From assembly GCF_024362485.1 (NCBI RefSeq), contig NZ_CP101456.1:2356001-2420000 (forward strand): a stretch of 64,000 bases of DNA, read 5' to 3'. This document shows, one piece after another, positions 1 through 8,543 of the stretch; positions within the stretch are counted from its first letter, which is position 1; each line of letters starts with the position of its first letter. The DNA comes from Natronobeatus ordinarius (GTDB lineage Archaea; Halobacteriota; Halobacteria; Halobacteriales; Natrialbaceae). The position numbers and the translations under genes were made by a program. The notes below the pieces were generated by a model, which saw only the letters and a program-made list of their open reading frames with translations, was not told the origin of the DNA and ran no database searches.

Positions 1-114
1 GACCAGCCGGCCGTCGAGTGGGCGAAGAAGGCGACCCGCGGCCTGCTCGGCGGTGGGAAGTTCGAGGAGGCCGACGCGGTCGCCGAGAAGACGACGCTGC
101 GCGTCGAGCGCTGA
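1..114 (+). CDS. C-terminal fragment of an unidentified protein
   Basis: An open frame runs in from the window edge and ends at TGA (112-114). Only the last 37 residues are visible, including GLLGGGKFEEADAVAEKTTL, which is too little to place in a family. Codon use (GAG, GTC, CGC) matches the neighbouring genes, so it is probably a real gene end. The next gene starts about 110 nt downstream on the same strand. Confidence 0.5.
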   Translation, partial: DQPAVEWAKKATRGLLGGGKFEEADAVAEKTTLRVER

Positions 115-202
115 CGACTGGCTCTCATCCAGCCGTTAGGAACCGTCAGTGGGCTGTATGAGACGCCGCCCCGGCGACCGTGGTTCCGGAGCCCCTATTA
201 TC

Positions 203-214
203 GTTCGGCCGAAC
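203..214. promoter_or_regulatory. 12-bp perfect palindrome before the CPBP gene
   Basis: GTTCGGCCGAAC reads the same on both strands and lies 8 nt before the ATG at 223. This is where an operator would block a short-leader transcript. No regulator is identified, and a 12-bp palindrome could be chance in GC-rich DNA. Confidence 0.3.
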
Positions 215-222
215 AATCACCT

Positions 223-1338
223 ATGAGCGAGCACGCCCGGACGAGCGACGACTCGCTCGAGGGTGACGCCGTCGTCGCCGTCGGGTTCGTCCTCGCCGCC
301 ATTGCGGTGGCGGGAATGCTGGTTCCACTCCGCCAGGGAGTCGACGGAGCGGTCGTTCCGATCGCCGTCGCCCTCGGTGTCGTCGCCGTCGCCACGTTTC
401 TGGGCCGACGGTACGGGTTCGTCGATCGGTCCGTCGGTGCGCCGTTCACGGCAGGCAGCCTTCTCGCACTCGTCCTTCTCGCCGGCTACGCGCTGAACCA
501 GGGAATCACGGGATCCGTCTCGCTTCCCATCGGTTCGGTGACGATCGCGAGCGTGTTCGTCGCGTTCCTGGCCGCCGGTTGCGGCGTGGGGATCGCCATC
601 GCCGACTACGCAGGCATCTCGAACAGCGGACTGAAACGACGGACCGCGCTGACGTTTCAGCTGACGATCGTCGGCGTTCTCGGACTGGTCGCGGCACAGA
701 TCGCCGTCCTTCCGCTGGCGATCCCGGTATTTTTACTGGTCGACGAACCCGGAACGCTCCTGATAAGCGTCCTCGGCTACCTGAGCTTCGGGCTCGGCAT
801 CGTCGTCGTCACCGCCGGCTTTCTCTACGTCAAGAATCTCGACCGGTCGTTCATCGACCTCCGGATGCCGACGCTTCGGGACCTGGCGTGGGGGGTCGGC
901 GGCATCGTCGCGCTGTTCGGCGTCGCGATCGCCGTCTCGATCGTGATGACCGTCGTCGGCGTCGACGCCGCAGAGCACTCGAGCATCCAGGAAGGCCAGG
1001 AGAACCCCGAACTGTTGCTCTACTCGATTCCGTTCGCGCTGTTGATCATCGGCCCGTTCGAGGAGCTGCTCTACCGGAACGTGATCCAGAAGTCGATGTA
1101 CGGCGTCTTTTCCCGCGGCGGTGCGATCGTCGTCGCGAGCGTCGTCTTCGCGGCCGTCCACCTGCTCGCCTACGCGACCGCTGGCTTCGGCGCGATCCTC
1201 TCGAGTCTCGGACTCGTCTTCGTACTGTCGCTCCTGCTGGGGCTGATCTACGAGCGAACGGAGAATCTGTTGATCCCGGCGGCCGTCCACGGGGTGTACA
1301 ACGCTCTCATCTTCGGGATCAACTTCGCGACGGTGTGA
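223..1338 (+). CDS. CPBP-family intramembrane metalloprotease
   Basis: A 371-residue polytopic membrane protein. The C-terminal third has the CPBP (CAAX protease/Abi, Rce1-like) signature: paired glutamates E280-E281 followed by R285 (FEELLYRN), a histidine near residue 313 (AVHLLAY), and a last motif HGVYNALIF in the final membrane segment. These are the residues expected to bind zinc and water inside the membrane. At least eight hydrophobic segments are visible. Family members cleave substrates within or near the membrane; the substrate here is unknown. It is probably monocistronic, and the next gene is convergent with only 21 nt between them. Confidence 0.85.
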   Translation: MSEHARTSDDSLEGDAVVAVGFVLAAIAVAGMLVPLRQGVDGAVVPIAVALGVVAVATFLGRRYGFVDRSVGAPFTAGSLLALVLLAGYALNQGITGSVSLPIGSVTIASVFVAFLAAGCGVGIAIADYAGISNSGLKRRTALTFQLTIVGVLGLVAAQIAVLPLAIPVFLLVDEPGTLLISVLGYLSFGLGIVVVTAGFLYVKNLDRSFIDLRMPTLRDLAWGVGGIVALFGVAIAVSIVMTVVGVDAAEHSSIQEGQENPELLLYSIPFALLIIGPFEELLYRNVIQKSMYGVFSRGGAIVVASVVFAAVHLLAYATAGFGAILSSLGLVFVLSLLLGLIYERTENLLIPAAVHGVYNALIFGINFATV

Positions 1339-1359
1339 GCGACGCAGACGCCCCGTCGG

Positions 1360-1818
1360 TTACGTCGGGTTCTTCCGCTCGACGTCCGAGCCACAGATCG
1401 GACACCGCTCTTTCGACTCGTCGAACTCGCGGCCACAGCCCTGACACTGGAATCGCCAGTCGAACTGTTCCTCGATGCCCTCCCGGGCGATGAACTCGAC
1501 GTCGACGTTCAGCTTCTCGGCGACGTTCTGCATCGCGTAATCGTCCGTCACGAGGTGGCCGTCGAGTTCGAACGCCGTCGCGACCAGACGAACGTCGGTG
1601 TCAGAGAGTACCTCGAGGTCGCCCGACTCGCGGGCCGCGCGGCGGACCGTCTCGATCGTATCGCCGTTCGGGATGTGGATGTGCATCCCCGACCCCTCCA
1701 TCGCGTCGTACCGGTAGACGCTCTCTCCCTCGAGTTCCTCGCGGACGAGCGGGATCGTCGCAGTCTGTGCTGTCGTGTGATAGTCGTGAATAAAAGCCGA
1801 CGAATCGAGAACGTGCAT
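1360..1818 (-). CDS. nob1: rRNA maturation endonuclease Nob1
   Basis: 152 residues, matching archaeal Nob1: an N-terminal PIN nuclease domain followed by a zinc ribbon. PIN acidic positions are visible at D5, E27/E28, D73/D75 and D92/D93. The C-terminal ribbon has Cys pairs at about 125/128 and 139/142 (CQGCG, CPICG). Nob1 cleaves the 3' end of pre-16S rRNA during small-subunit maturation. It lies 4 nt downstream of the PRC-barrel gene on the same strand and is divergent from infB, a translation-related setting that supports the assignment. Confidence 0.92.
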   Translation of the reverse strand: MHVLDSSAFIHDYHTTAQTATIPLVREELEGESVYRYDAMEGSGMHIHIPNGDTIETVRRAARESGDLEVLSDTDVRLVATAFELDGHLVTDDYAMQNVAEKLNVDVEFIAREGIEEQFDWRFQCQGCGREFDESKERCPICGSDVERKNPT

Positions 1819-1822
1819 ACGG

Positions 1823-2068
1823 TTAGCGTTGGACGACGATGTAATCCTTCACGGCCTGAACGCGGCTGACGGAGACGAGCCAGCGGCCCGACTCGTCCTG
1901 TTCGAAGTCGACCGACTCGGTGGCGATTCCGTCGTCTGGCTCGACGACCAGATCGTAGAGCTTCCCGGATTTGACGTCCATCGTGATGTTGTAGAGCATC
2001 CCGAGCTCAGTCCCGTCAGATCCCATGACGGACTTCCCCGAGAGATTTTCGGCGAGTATGTTGCCCAT
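1823..2068 (-). CDS. PRC-barrel domain protein
   Basis: 81 residues forming a single PRC-barrel fold: MGSDGTELGMLYNITMDVKSG, then LYDLVVEPDD, then a C-terminal strand ending YIVVQR. Small single PRC-barrel proteins are common in archaea and are generally tied to RNA processing or protein-protein contacts; the precise role is unknown. It is the first gene of a two-gene unit with nob1 (4-nt gap). On the minus strand a TATA-like TTTAAT lies about 25 nt upstream of the start, so the message is probably leaderless or nearly so. Confidence 0.85.
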   Translation of the reverse strand: MGNILAENLSGKSVMGSDGTELGMLYNITMDVKSGKLYDLVVEPDDGIATESVDFEQDESGRWLVSVSRVQAVKDYIVVQR

Positions 2069-2260
2069 GACTTCCCGTACTTACTAATCGGTATTAAACA
2101 CCACGGGGAACGTCAGACAAATCGGAGACGATGCTCGGGTGCGATCGACGGTGACGAACCGGGGTGGAGGTTCGACGAGACCACGATCTGTGGGCCGTGA
2201 CGATGGGTTTAACTACTGCGCTACGGACGTTCCAGGTAAGACCTTCTCTGGTGGTTTACC

Positions 2261-4060
2261 ATGTCGGACACGGACACACGCGACCCAGCCTCTCTCAGAA
2301 CCCCGATCGTCGCCGTCCTCGGACACGTCGATCACGGAAAGACCAGTCTCCTCGATAAGATCCGCGGCTCGGCCGTCATCGAGGGTGAAGCAGGCGCCAT
2401 CACCCAGCACATCGGCGCCACCGCCGTCCCCTTAGACGTCGTCTCGAAGATCGCCGGCGAGCTCGTCAACCCAGACGACTTCGACCTCCCCGGGCTGTTG
2501 TTCATCGATACGCCGGGGCACCACTCGTTCACCACGCTCCGCTCGCGTGGCGGGGCGCTCGCCGACATCGCCATCCTCGTCGTCGACGTCAACGACGGCT
2601 TCCAGCCGCAGACGCTCGAGGCGCTCGACATCCTCAAACGCTCGCACACGCCCTTCATCGTCGCTGCGAACAAGGTCGACACCGTGCCGGGCTGGAACCC
2701 GACCGAGGGCGAGCCGATCATGGAGACCTACGAATCACAGTCCGACCGCGTTCGTTCCGACCTCGACACCCGTCTCTACGAGATCATCGGCAACCTGAGC
2801 GACGAGGGCTTCTCCGCGGACCTCTACTGGCGCGTCCAGAACTTCCAGCGCAACGTCGGCGTCGTCCCCGTCTCCGCGATGACCGGCGAGGGCGTTCCCG
2901 ACCTCCTCGCGGTCATGATGGGGCTCTCCCAGCGGTACATGAAAGAGGCGATGGAGATCGACGTCGCCGGCCCCGGCGTCGGGACCGTCCTCGAGGTCAA
3001 AGACGAGAAAGGATTCGGGACCACGATCGACACCGTCCTCTACGACGGGACGATCCGCACCGACGACGAGGTCGTCGTCGGCGGGACGAACGATCCGATC
3101 GTCACCGACGTCCGTGCCCTGTTACAGCCCCGCCCACTCGCCGAGATCAGGACCGAGAGCCGCTTCGAGAAGGTCGACGAGGTCGGCGCCGCAGCCGGGA
3201 TCAAGATCGCCGCCCCCGACTTAGACGACGCGATGGCCGGCGCACCCGTCCGCGTCGTCCGCGACCGCGACCTCGAGGAGGTCGTCCACGAGGTCGAAGC
3301 CGAACTCGCGGACATCGCCGTCGACACCGAGGAGCAAGGCGTCGTCGTCAAAGCCGACACCCTGGGAAGCCTCGAGGCGATGGCCGACGCGCTCGAGGAA
3401 GCCGAGGTGCCGATCGTCCGCGCCGAGGTCGGCGACGTCGCCCCGCGCGACATTTCCGTCGCCTCGACCGCCGACGACCCCAAACAGCGCGTCATCCTCG
3501 GGTTCAACGTCGACGTCCTCCCCGACGCCGAACAGCGGGCCGAGATCGACGACGTTCGGCTGTTCACCGACGAAGTCATCTACCAGCTTGTCGAGGAGTA
3601 CACCGGATTCGTCGAGGAACTCGAGCGCGCCCAGCAGGACACCATCCTCGAGAACATCACCAGACCCGCCCGGTTCCGGATTCTTCCAGATCACGTCTTC
3701 CGCCAGAACGATCCCGCAGTCGTCGGCGTCGAGGTGAATTCGGGGACGTTGCAAAACAACACCTTCGTCGTGAAGTGGGAGGGCAACGAACCCGAGCGCG
3801 TCGGTCAGGTCAAAGGCATCCAGGAGCAGGGCGAAGACGTCGACGAAGCTCGCGCCGGCGAGCGCGTTTCGGTCGCCATCGACGGCCCCACCGTCGGCCG
3901 CCAGATCAACGAAGACGACGAACTCTGGACCGAAATTCCCGAAAAACACGCGAAGATCCTCGAACAGGAACTCACGACGGAGATCCCCGGCGACGAACTC
4001 GAGGCGTTGAACATGTATCTCGAGAAACACCGAAAACGCGATCCGTTCTGGGGCAAGTAA
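2261..4060 (+). CDS. infB: Translation initiation factor IF-2 (aIF5B)
   Basis: 599 residues, the normal size for archaeal IF-2/aIF5B, a GTPase that promotes ribosomal subunit joining. The G domain is complete: G1 GHVDHGKTS (21-29), G3 DTPGH (83-87) and NKVD (137-140). The beta-barrel domains follow, and the C-terminal domain ends EALNMYLEKHRKRDPFWGK, typical of aIF5B. The ATG at 2261 is chosen because the G1 motif then lies about 20 residues in. It is divergent from the PRC-barrel/nob1 unit across a 192-bp intergenic region. No intein interrupts this copy. Confidence 0.96.
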   Translation: MSDTDTRDPASLRTPIVAVLGHVDHGKTSLLDKIRGSAVIEGEAGAITQHIGATAVPLDVVSKIAGELVNPDDFDLPGLLFIDTPGHHSFTTLRSRGGALADIAILVVDVNDGFQPQTLEALDILKRSHTPFIVAANKVDTVPGWNPTEGEPIMETYESQSDRVRSDLDTRLYEIIGNLSDEGFSADLYWRVQNFQRNVGVVPVSAMTGEGVPDLLAVMMGLSQRYMKEAMEIDVAGPGVGTVLEVKDEKGFGTTIDTVLYDGTIRTDDEVVVGGTNDPIVTDVRALLQPRPLAEIRTESRFEKVDEVGAAAGIKIAAPDLDDAMAGAPVRVVRDRDLEEVVHEVEAELADIAVDTEEQGVVVKADTLGSLEAMADALEEAEVPIVRAEVGDVAPRDISVASTADDPKQRVILGFNVDVLPDAEQRAEIDDVRLFTDEVIYQLVEEYTGFVEELERAQQDTILENITRPARFRILPDHVFRQNDPAVVGVEVNSGTLQNNTFVVKWEGNEPERVGQVKGIQEQGEDVDEARAGERVSVAIDGPTVGRQINEDDELWTEIPEKHAKILEQELTTEIPGDELEALNMYLEKHRKRDPFWGK

Positions 4061-4467
4061 CGAGCGCCGAGCCCTCCGTCCGGCTGTGAACTGCACGCCG
4101 AGCGACTCACGGCCCGTCCACCGGTTTTCGTCATCGAGATTCGGTGCGGTAGGAACGTATTTCTCCCCAACGATCACCAGATCCGTCTGAATTCCGATCT
4201 CGATCGGGGGTAGCCCCGTACTTCTGCCAGGTAGTTCCGAACTTCTGGCTGGTAGCTCCGCACTTCCGTCGAGTAGGCATCGCCACCCGTCGTCGTAGCA
4301 TCTCGCTACTATATTTCACCAGCCAGTAGCAGAATCATATCTACGTAGGTGACTGTCATCGATCGGAGTACGTTCTGCCGTCCCGCTACGGCGCCGACCG
4401 ACGGCGGGTCCGTCGATGGGCCGGCCACGAGCCGATCCGAGGACGGCAGTACGATTAGACACCAACC
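4061..4467. other. 407-bp intergenic region with a short tandem repeat
   Basis: No convincing gene lies between infB and the next gene. The notable content is a three-copy 21-bp repeat at 4210-4272. A 62-codon GTG-start frame on the minus strand (4131-4319) covers it, but its composition is not gene-like. The stretch from 4300 to 4370 is relatively AT-rich and may hold the promoter of the secreted-protein gene. Confidence 0.6.
4210..4272. repeat. Three tandem 21-bp imperfect repeats
   Basis: Three consecutive 21-bp units start at 4210, 4231 and 4252 and follow the pattern GTAGYHCCGNACTTCYGNC. A fourth decayed start (GTAGGCATCG) follows. The unit length is a multiple of three: on the minus strand it reads as a seven-residue K-[CFY]-G-[AT]-T repeat. 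Confidence 0.7.
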
Positions 4468-5544
4468 ATGTCCGCGCTACGACTCAGCTCACCGAACCGC
4501 TCGTCGATCGTTCCCATCGCCCTCGCTGTCCTCGTTGCCCTCTCGGTCGCGATGGCCGGCGTAACGGCGGCTGCGACCCACGCACCTCCGCCGGGAACTG
4601 ACGCCATTTCCGTCGCTGCCATCGATGCCGACGACCACCGCGCACACGCGAACCCGGCCGTGCTCGCGGGCGTCGATCCGACTGCGCCACCGATCGAAGC
4701 GGAGTACGTCCAGGAAGTGCCCGACGAGGACGATCCCTGGTTCGAGGCCGCCGACCGGGACGGAGCCTGGATCAGCTACATCAACCCCCGTGACGAGTAC
4801 CGCAGCCCGTACCTCGGTGACGGCTCCGGAAAGATCTGCGTCACGCTGCTCAACGAAAACGGCGAGGTCATCGTCGGCGAGAGCGTCCCGAACACGTCCG
4901 TGGCGATTCCGACCGGTGACGAACTCGAGTGGCACACCTCGGCCGATCCGTTCACCGTCGAGTACCCGCTGACCGAGCACTACGAACGACCCCTCGACGC
5001 CGACCAGTTTGGGACCAAACCCGATCTCCCACAGGGTGACGGCTACCTCGACAGCCACTGTCTCGAATGGCACGGGCTCCCCGAAGACGAGACCGTCGAG
5101 TACGGCGAGGCCGAGGTCCAGGGCGAATACGCCGACTGGATCGAGGTCGTCGGCTACATCCAGGTGGAGAACGAGGCCTGGGAATCCGACGTCGATCCGC
5201 TCGAGGACGCCGTCTCCTACGAGGAAGCCGGCGGCGGCTGGACCTACGAACCGGACGGCTCACACGGCCAGGCCGTCGTCGTCCTCCAGCTCGATCCGCC
5301 GGCGGAAGCCTACGAGGATGAGGACGAGGACGAGGACGAGAACGACACTGGAGACGAGCGCGAAGGTGAGGGCGGTGATGACGGCGACGAAGGCAACGAG
5401 ACGGTCGCCGGCGGTGACGACGATAGCGGCGACGATGGAAGCGACGACGCCGACGAACTGCCGGGCTTTGGCGCCCCCGTCGCTCTCGTCGCCCTTCTGA
5501 TCGGCGGGCTCGTGGCGGCCGCCCGCTCGAGGAGCGGACGCTGA
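4468..5544 (+). CDS. Secreted, C-terminally anchored PGF-CTERM protein
   Basis: 358 residues. The N-terminus has a hydrophobic signal segment (about residues 14-36, ending AAATHA). The central part is acidic and aromatic, without a family I recognise. About residues 280-335 form an almost pure Asp/Glu/Gly linker. The C-terminus is PGFGAPVALVALLIGGLVAA followed by a basic tail, the PGF-CTERM arrangement processed by archaeosortase A for lipid anchoring. The protein therefore probably sits on the outer cell surface. Five cysteine-poor domains of repeated EY/EW motifs suggest a beta-rich fold, but function is unknown. Confidence 0.75.
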   Translation: MSALRLSSPNRSSIVPIALAVLVALSVAMAGVTAAATHAPPPGTDAISVAAIDADDHRAHANPAVLAGVDPTAPPIEAEYVQEVPDEDDPWFEAADRDGAWISYINPRDEYRSPYLGDGSGKICVTLLNENGEVIVGESVPNTSVAIPTGDELEWHTSADPFTVEYPLTEHYERPLDADQFGTKPDLPQGDGYLDSHCLEWHGLPEDETVEYGEAEVQGEYADWIEVVGYIQVENEAWESDVDPLEDAVSYEEAGGGWTYEPDGSHGQAVVVLQLDPPAEAYEDEDEDEDENDTGDEREGEGGDDGDEGNETVAGGDDDSGDDGSDDADELPGFGAPVALVALLIGGLVAAARSRSGR

Positions 5545-5653
5545 ATCGAGGCAGTAACTACGCGGCTCGACCGTCGTCGACGACATCGGTCGTCTTCCAA
5601 TCTCACAAACATCACCGGAGAGTATATCTCCTATTGCTTATGATTTCAGAGTC

Positions 5654-6466
5654 ATGTCGATGGGGAACTACAGAACGCTGCGTAGGCAAGCGTTCGAACT
5701 CTTCGAGCCGGAGTTAGGAGGACGGGTCGGGAACTACGTCGATTGGTTCATCATGGCGCTGATCGCCGCCAACGTCGCGGCCGTAATCCTCGAAACCGTC
5801 GACGCGCTTGCTGTGTCCTACGGCTCGTTTTTCCACTACTTCGAACTCTTCTCCGTCGTCGTGTTCACGATCGAATACGTCAGCCGCGTCTGGTCGTCGG
5901 TCGACAATCCCGATTTCGAGGGCCCCATCACTGGCCGCCTCAAGTTCGCCTCACGACCACTGTTGATCGTGGACCTCCTCGCAATCTTGCCGTTTTACTT
6001 AGTCGTTGCTGGCTTCCAGGCGGATCTCCGATTCCTCCGCGCCCTTCGATTAATTCGCCTGTTCCGACTGCTCAAGCTCGCTCGGTACTCGAGGGCCATG
6101 CAGTCGTTCAGCGTCGTTATCGAGGAGAAAAAAGAGAAGCTCGTGCTGGCGTTCTCTTCGAATATCTTGCTTCTCGTGTTGGCCTCGAGCGTGATGTACT
6201 ACATCGAGAACCCATACCAGCCGGAAGCGTTCTCCTCGATTCCGCGGGCCTTCTGGTGGGGTGTCGCAACCCTCACGACCGTTGGCTACGGCGACGTCCA
6301 TCCAATCACCCCACTGGGACAGTTCGTCGGTGCCATCGTTGCGATGCTCGGAATCGGTCTGTTCGCCCTCCCCGCGTCGATCCTCGCCTCGGGATTCATC
6401 GAACAGGCGGGTGACGACGATCCCAGCGGCCAGTACTGTCCCCACTGCGGGGAGAAACTCGAGTGA
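5654..6466 (+). CDS. Voltage-gated potassium channel (KvAP-like) with zinc-ribbon tail
   Basis: 270 residues with six membrane segments. S4 is arginine-rich (RFLRALRLIRLFRLLKLARY), and the pore has the K+ filter TTVGYGD. This is the layout of one subunit of a tetrameric voltage-gated K+ channel. The C-terminus ends with the half zinc ribbon YCPHCGEKLE, an archaeal add-on that may bind metal or protect the tail. An upstream purine-rich stretch is not an evident Shine-Dalgarno. The gene stands alone, about 110 nt after the secreted protein gene. Confidence 0.9.
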   Translation: MSMGNYRTLRRQAFELFEPELGGRVGNYVDWFIMALIAANVAAVILETVDALAVSYGSFFHYFELFSVVVFTIEYVSRVWSSVDNPDFEGPITGRLKFASRPLLIVDLLAILPFYLVVAGFQADLRFLRALRLIRLFRLLKLARYSRAMQSFSVVIEEKKEKLVLAFSSNILLLVLASSVMYYIENPYQPEAFSSIPRAFWWGVATLTTVGYGDVHPITPLGQFVGAIVAMLGIGLFALPASILASGFIEQAGDDDPSGQYCPHCGEKLE

Positions 6467-6509
6467 ACGACGCCAGGACGTCCAGGGCGTAAACGACGCC
6501 AGGCCGTCC
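6466..6509 (+). repeat. Direct repeat at the end of the K+ channel gene
   Basis: AACGACGCCAGGACGTCC at 6466-6483 recurs as AACGACGCCAGGCCGTCC at 6492-6509, 17 of 18 identical with a 26-bp period. The first copy begins at the last base of the channel gene's stop codon. It may be a small tandem duplication. Confidence 0.6.
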
Positions 6510-6598
6510 CGAATCGCTCCCGTTCGGTTACCAGACCGTGACTCAACCAGTAGCTACAGCACGGAAGCCTGTTGCTCACGGGGTTGTTCACAGCAAAC

Positions 6599-6615
6599 TG
6601 CTCCGTCTGGGATTT
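6599..6615 (-). repeat. Partial copy of the tRNA-Glu 3' end (17 nt)
   Basis: TGCTCCGTCTGGGATTT is identical to the acceptor/T-arm end of the tRNA-Glu gene at 6759. It is in the same orientation and followed by unrelated sequence. It looks like an old attachment-site remnant. Confidence 0.7.
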
Positions 6616-6646
6616 CTGTGGCTCGCGGAATTGCTCACCACAGAAA

Positions 6647-6668
6647 TGCTCCGTCTGGGATTTGAACC
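6647..6668 (-). repeat. Partial copy of the tRNA-Glu 3' end (22 nt)
   Basis: The 22 bases starting TGCTCCGTCTGGGATTTGAA match the 3' end of the tRNA-Glu gene (6759-6780) exactly, then diverge. This is the second of two truncated copies in the 160 nt downstream of the tRNA, in the same orientation. A tRNA 3' end repeated in this way is the usual footprint of tRNA-targeted integration. Confidence 0.75.
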
Positions 6669-6758
6669 ACGCCCAGACGTGCTCGCTACGCTGCGCGCGA
6701 CTGGTCTGATTCAAATCCAGGGTCGCATTCTCGGCTCACGAGTTTATTCGCCGAGAAG

Positions 6759-6833
6759 TGCTCCGTCTGGGATTTGAACCCAGGTCATCGGCTCGAAAGG
6801 CCGAAATGATTGGCCGGACTACACCAACGGAGC
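6759..6833 (-). tRNA. tRNA-Glu (anticodon UUC)
   Basis: The minus strand folds as a complete 75-nt cloverleaf including the discriminator base. The acceptor stem pairs GCTCCGT with ACGGAGC, the discriminator is A, and the T-arm contains GGTTCAAATCC. The anticodon stem TCGGC/GCCGA holds the loop CTTTCGA, which places TTC at positions 34-36, hence Glu. CCA is not encoded. There is no intron. The two downstream partial copies of its 3' end indicate that it has served as an integration target. Confidence 0.95.
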
Positions 6834-6993
6834 GTTCGCGCACCTCACCCTCGTCTCGGGTGCTGATGTGCACTCGTTCGTTGCCGTGGCCTAGTAAAAA
6901 GCGTTCCGTTCCGACTCGAGGGTGTCACCAGATCGCACGACGGCCGTCACCGCCTTCTCAACGCTTTTGGGTTCGGGGCACAACTGACCGCGC

Positions 6994-7731
6994 ATGAAGT
7001 ACGTTCGATTCCGCGATCCGGCCGGCGCAGTCCGACGCGGCACGCTCGAGGACGGCTCCGTCCACTTCGCGAACGAAACCTACGACTTCGACGGCGACGA
7101 GATCGATATCCTCCCGCCGTGTGAGCCCTCGAAGCTCGTCTGCATCGGGAAGAACTACGCGGATCACGCCGCGGAAATGGACTCAGAGGTCCCCGACCGA
7201 CCGATGCTCTTTCTCAAGCCGCCGAACACGCTGGCGGCTCACGGCGACACCGTCACCGTCCCAGCCGGGAAAGAGCGCATCGACTACGAGGCCGAACTCG
7301 GCGTCGTGATCGGCGAGCAGTGTCGCCACGTCCCCGAGGCCGACGCGATGGACGTTATCGCGGGCTACACCTGCGTCAACGACGTCTCGAACCGCGACGA
7401 CCAGCGCCAGGAACAGAACTGGGTGCGCGGGAAGGCATTCGACGGCGCGGCCCCGATCGGCCCCGTGCTCGCCACCCCTGACGAGCTCCCCGAGAATCCC
7501 TTCGTTCGCTCGCGGGTCAACGGCGAGTTGAAACAGGACGGCAGCCTCGAGCAGCTCATCTTCCCGATCCCCGAACTCATCGCGGAGATCACGACGTTTC
7601 TTACCCTCGAGCCCGGCGACGTGATCGCCACCGGGACGCCCGAAGGCGTCGGCCCGCTGGCCGACGGCGACGCGGTCGAGATTGAGGTCGAGGGCGTGGG
7701 CACCCTCGAGCACTCGGTTCGCATCCCCTGA
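6994..7731 (+). CDS. Fumarylacetoacetate hydrolase (FAH) family protein
   Basis: 245 residues, the size of single-domain FAH-family enzymes. Family motifs are CIGKNYADHAAEM, the metal-binding region with YEAELGVVIG, GYTCVNDVSNRD, and the C-terminal LEPGDVIATGTPEGVGPL. These enzymes use Mg2+ or Mn2+ to hydrolyse or decarboxylate acyl-pyruvate-type compounds (acylpyruvase, oxaloacetate decarboxylase or catabolic isomerase activities). No pathway neighbour pins down the substrate. The MBL hydrolase gene follows after 83 nt on the same strand. Confidence 0.88.
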   Translation: MKYVRFRDPAGAVRRGTLEDGSVHFANETYDFDGDEIDILPPCEPSKLVCIGKNYADHAAEMDSEVPDRPMLFLKPPNTLAAHGDTVTVPAGKERIDYEAELGVVIGEQCRHVPEADAMDVIAGYTCVNDVSNRDDQRQEQNWVRGKAFDGAAPIGPVLATPDELPENPFVRSRVNGELKQDGSLEQLIFPIPELIAEITTFLTLEPGDVIATGTPEGVGPLADGDAVEIEVEGVGTLEHSVRIP

Positions 7732-7814
7732 TCGGTCGGCCGGCAGGTTCTGAAACGACGCTCGAGCACGTCCCGAGCCGAATCCTTTTCGGGGTCGTCA
7801 GCCAAGGTCCTGCC

Positions 7815-8513
7815 ATGACAGCGCGATACGGCGCGGTGACCGTCGACTGGCTCGGCTACGCGACCGTCAGAATCGAGGGGCGCACCGGCGCGGTCGTCTA
7901 CGTCGATCCCGGCCGGTACGGTGTCCTCGAGGAGTACGACGCCCGCGACGGCGACCTGATCCTGGTCAGCCACGACCACCACTACGATCCCGACGGCATT
8001 CGGCGAGTGGCCCACGAGGACGCGCTCGTCGTGGTTCACGAGGCCGTCGACGCCGATCGGATCGACCGCGACGTTGCACAGCCCGAGTCGTTGCCGTACA
8101 CCGTCGAGCGCGTCCGCGCGGACGAGACGTTCGTCGTCGGCCCGCTCGACCTCTACACGACGCCCGCGTACAACGAACCCGGGGGCCCACACACGCGAGC
8201 GAACGGCGAGCCCTACCACCCTGAAGGATCCGGTTGCGGCTACGGGGTGACGATCGACGGCGCCACCGTTTTCTGGCCGGGCGACACCGACGTACTGCCG
8301 GTCCACGAGGAGCTGGACGTCGACGTCTTCCTTCCGCCGATCGGCGGCAGTTTCACCATGGATCGCCACGAGGCAGCCGCCCTCGCAGCGGCGATGGAGC
8401 CGGGACTCGTTCTGCCGATCCACTACGACACGTTCGAAGCGCTCGAGGCGGACGACGAGGCGTTCGTCGTCGACGTCGCGAGCCGCGGTGTGCCCGTGGT
8501 CCTCGATCGGTGA
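7815..8513 (+). CDS. MBL-fold metal-dependent hydrolase (UlaG-like)
   Basis: 232 residues. The N-terminus VDWLGYATVRIEGRTGAVVY and the metal motif SHDHHYDPDG are typical of the UlaG/L-ascorbate-6-phosphate lactonase-like branch of the metallo-beta-lactamase fold. Later motifs are FWPGDTDVLP (metal Asp) and LPIHYDTFEAL (last metal His). The substrate is unknown. It probably shares a transcript with the upstream FAH-family gene. Confidence 0.87.
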   Translation: MTARYGAVTVDWLGYATVRIEGRTGAVVYVDPGRYGVLEEYDARDGDLILVSHDHHYDPDGIRRVAHEDALVVVHEAVDADRIDRDVAQPESLPYTVERVRADETFVVGPLDLYTTPAYNEPGGPHTRANGEPYHPEGSGCGYGVTIDGATVFWPGDTDVLPVHEELDVDVFLPPIGGSFTMDRHEAAALAAAMEPGLVLPIHYDTFEALEADDEAFVVDVASRGVPVVLDR

Positions 8514-8543
8514 ACGATTCGATTCCGACCGGTTTTCGGCGCG

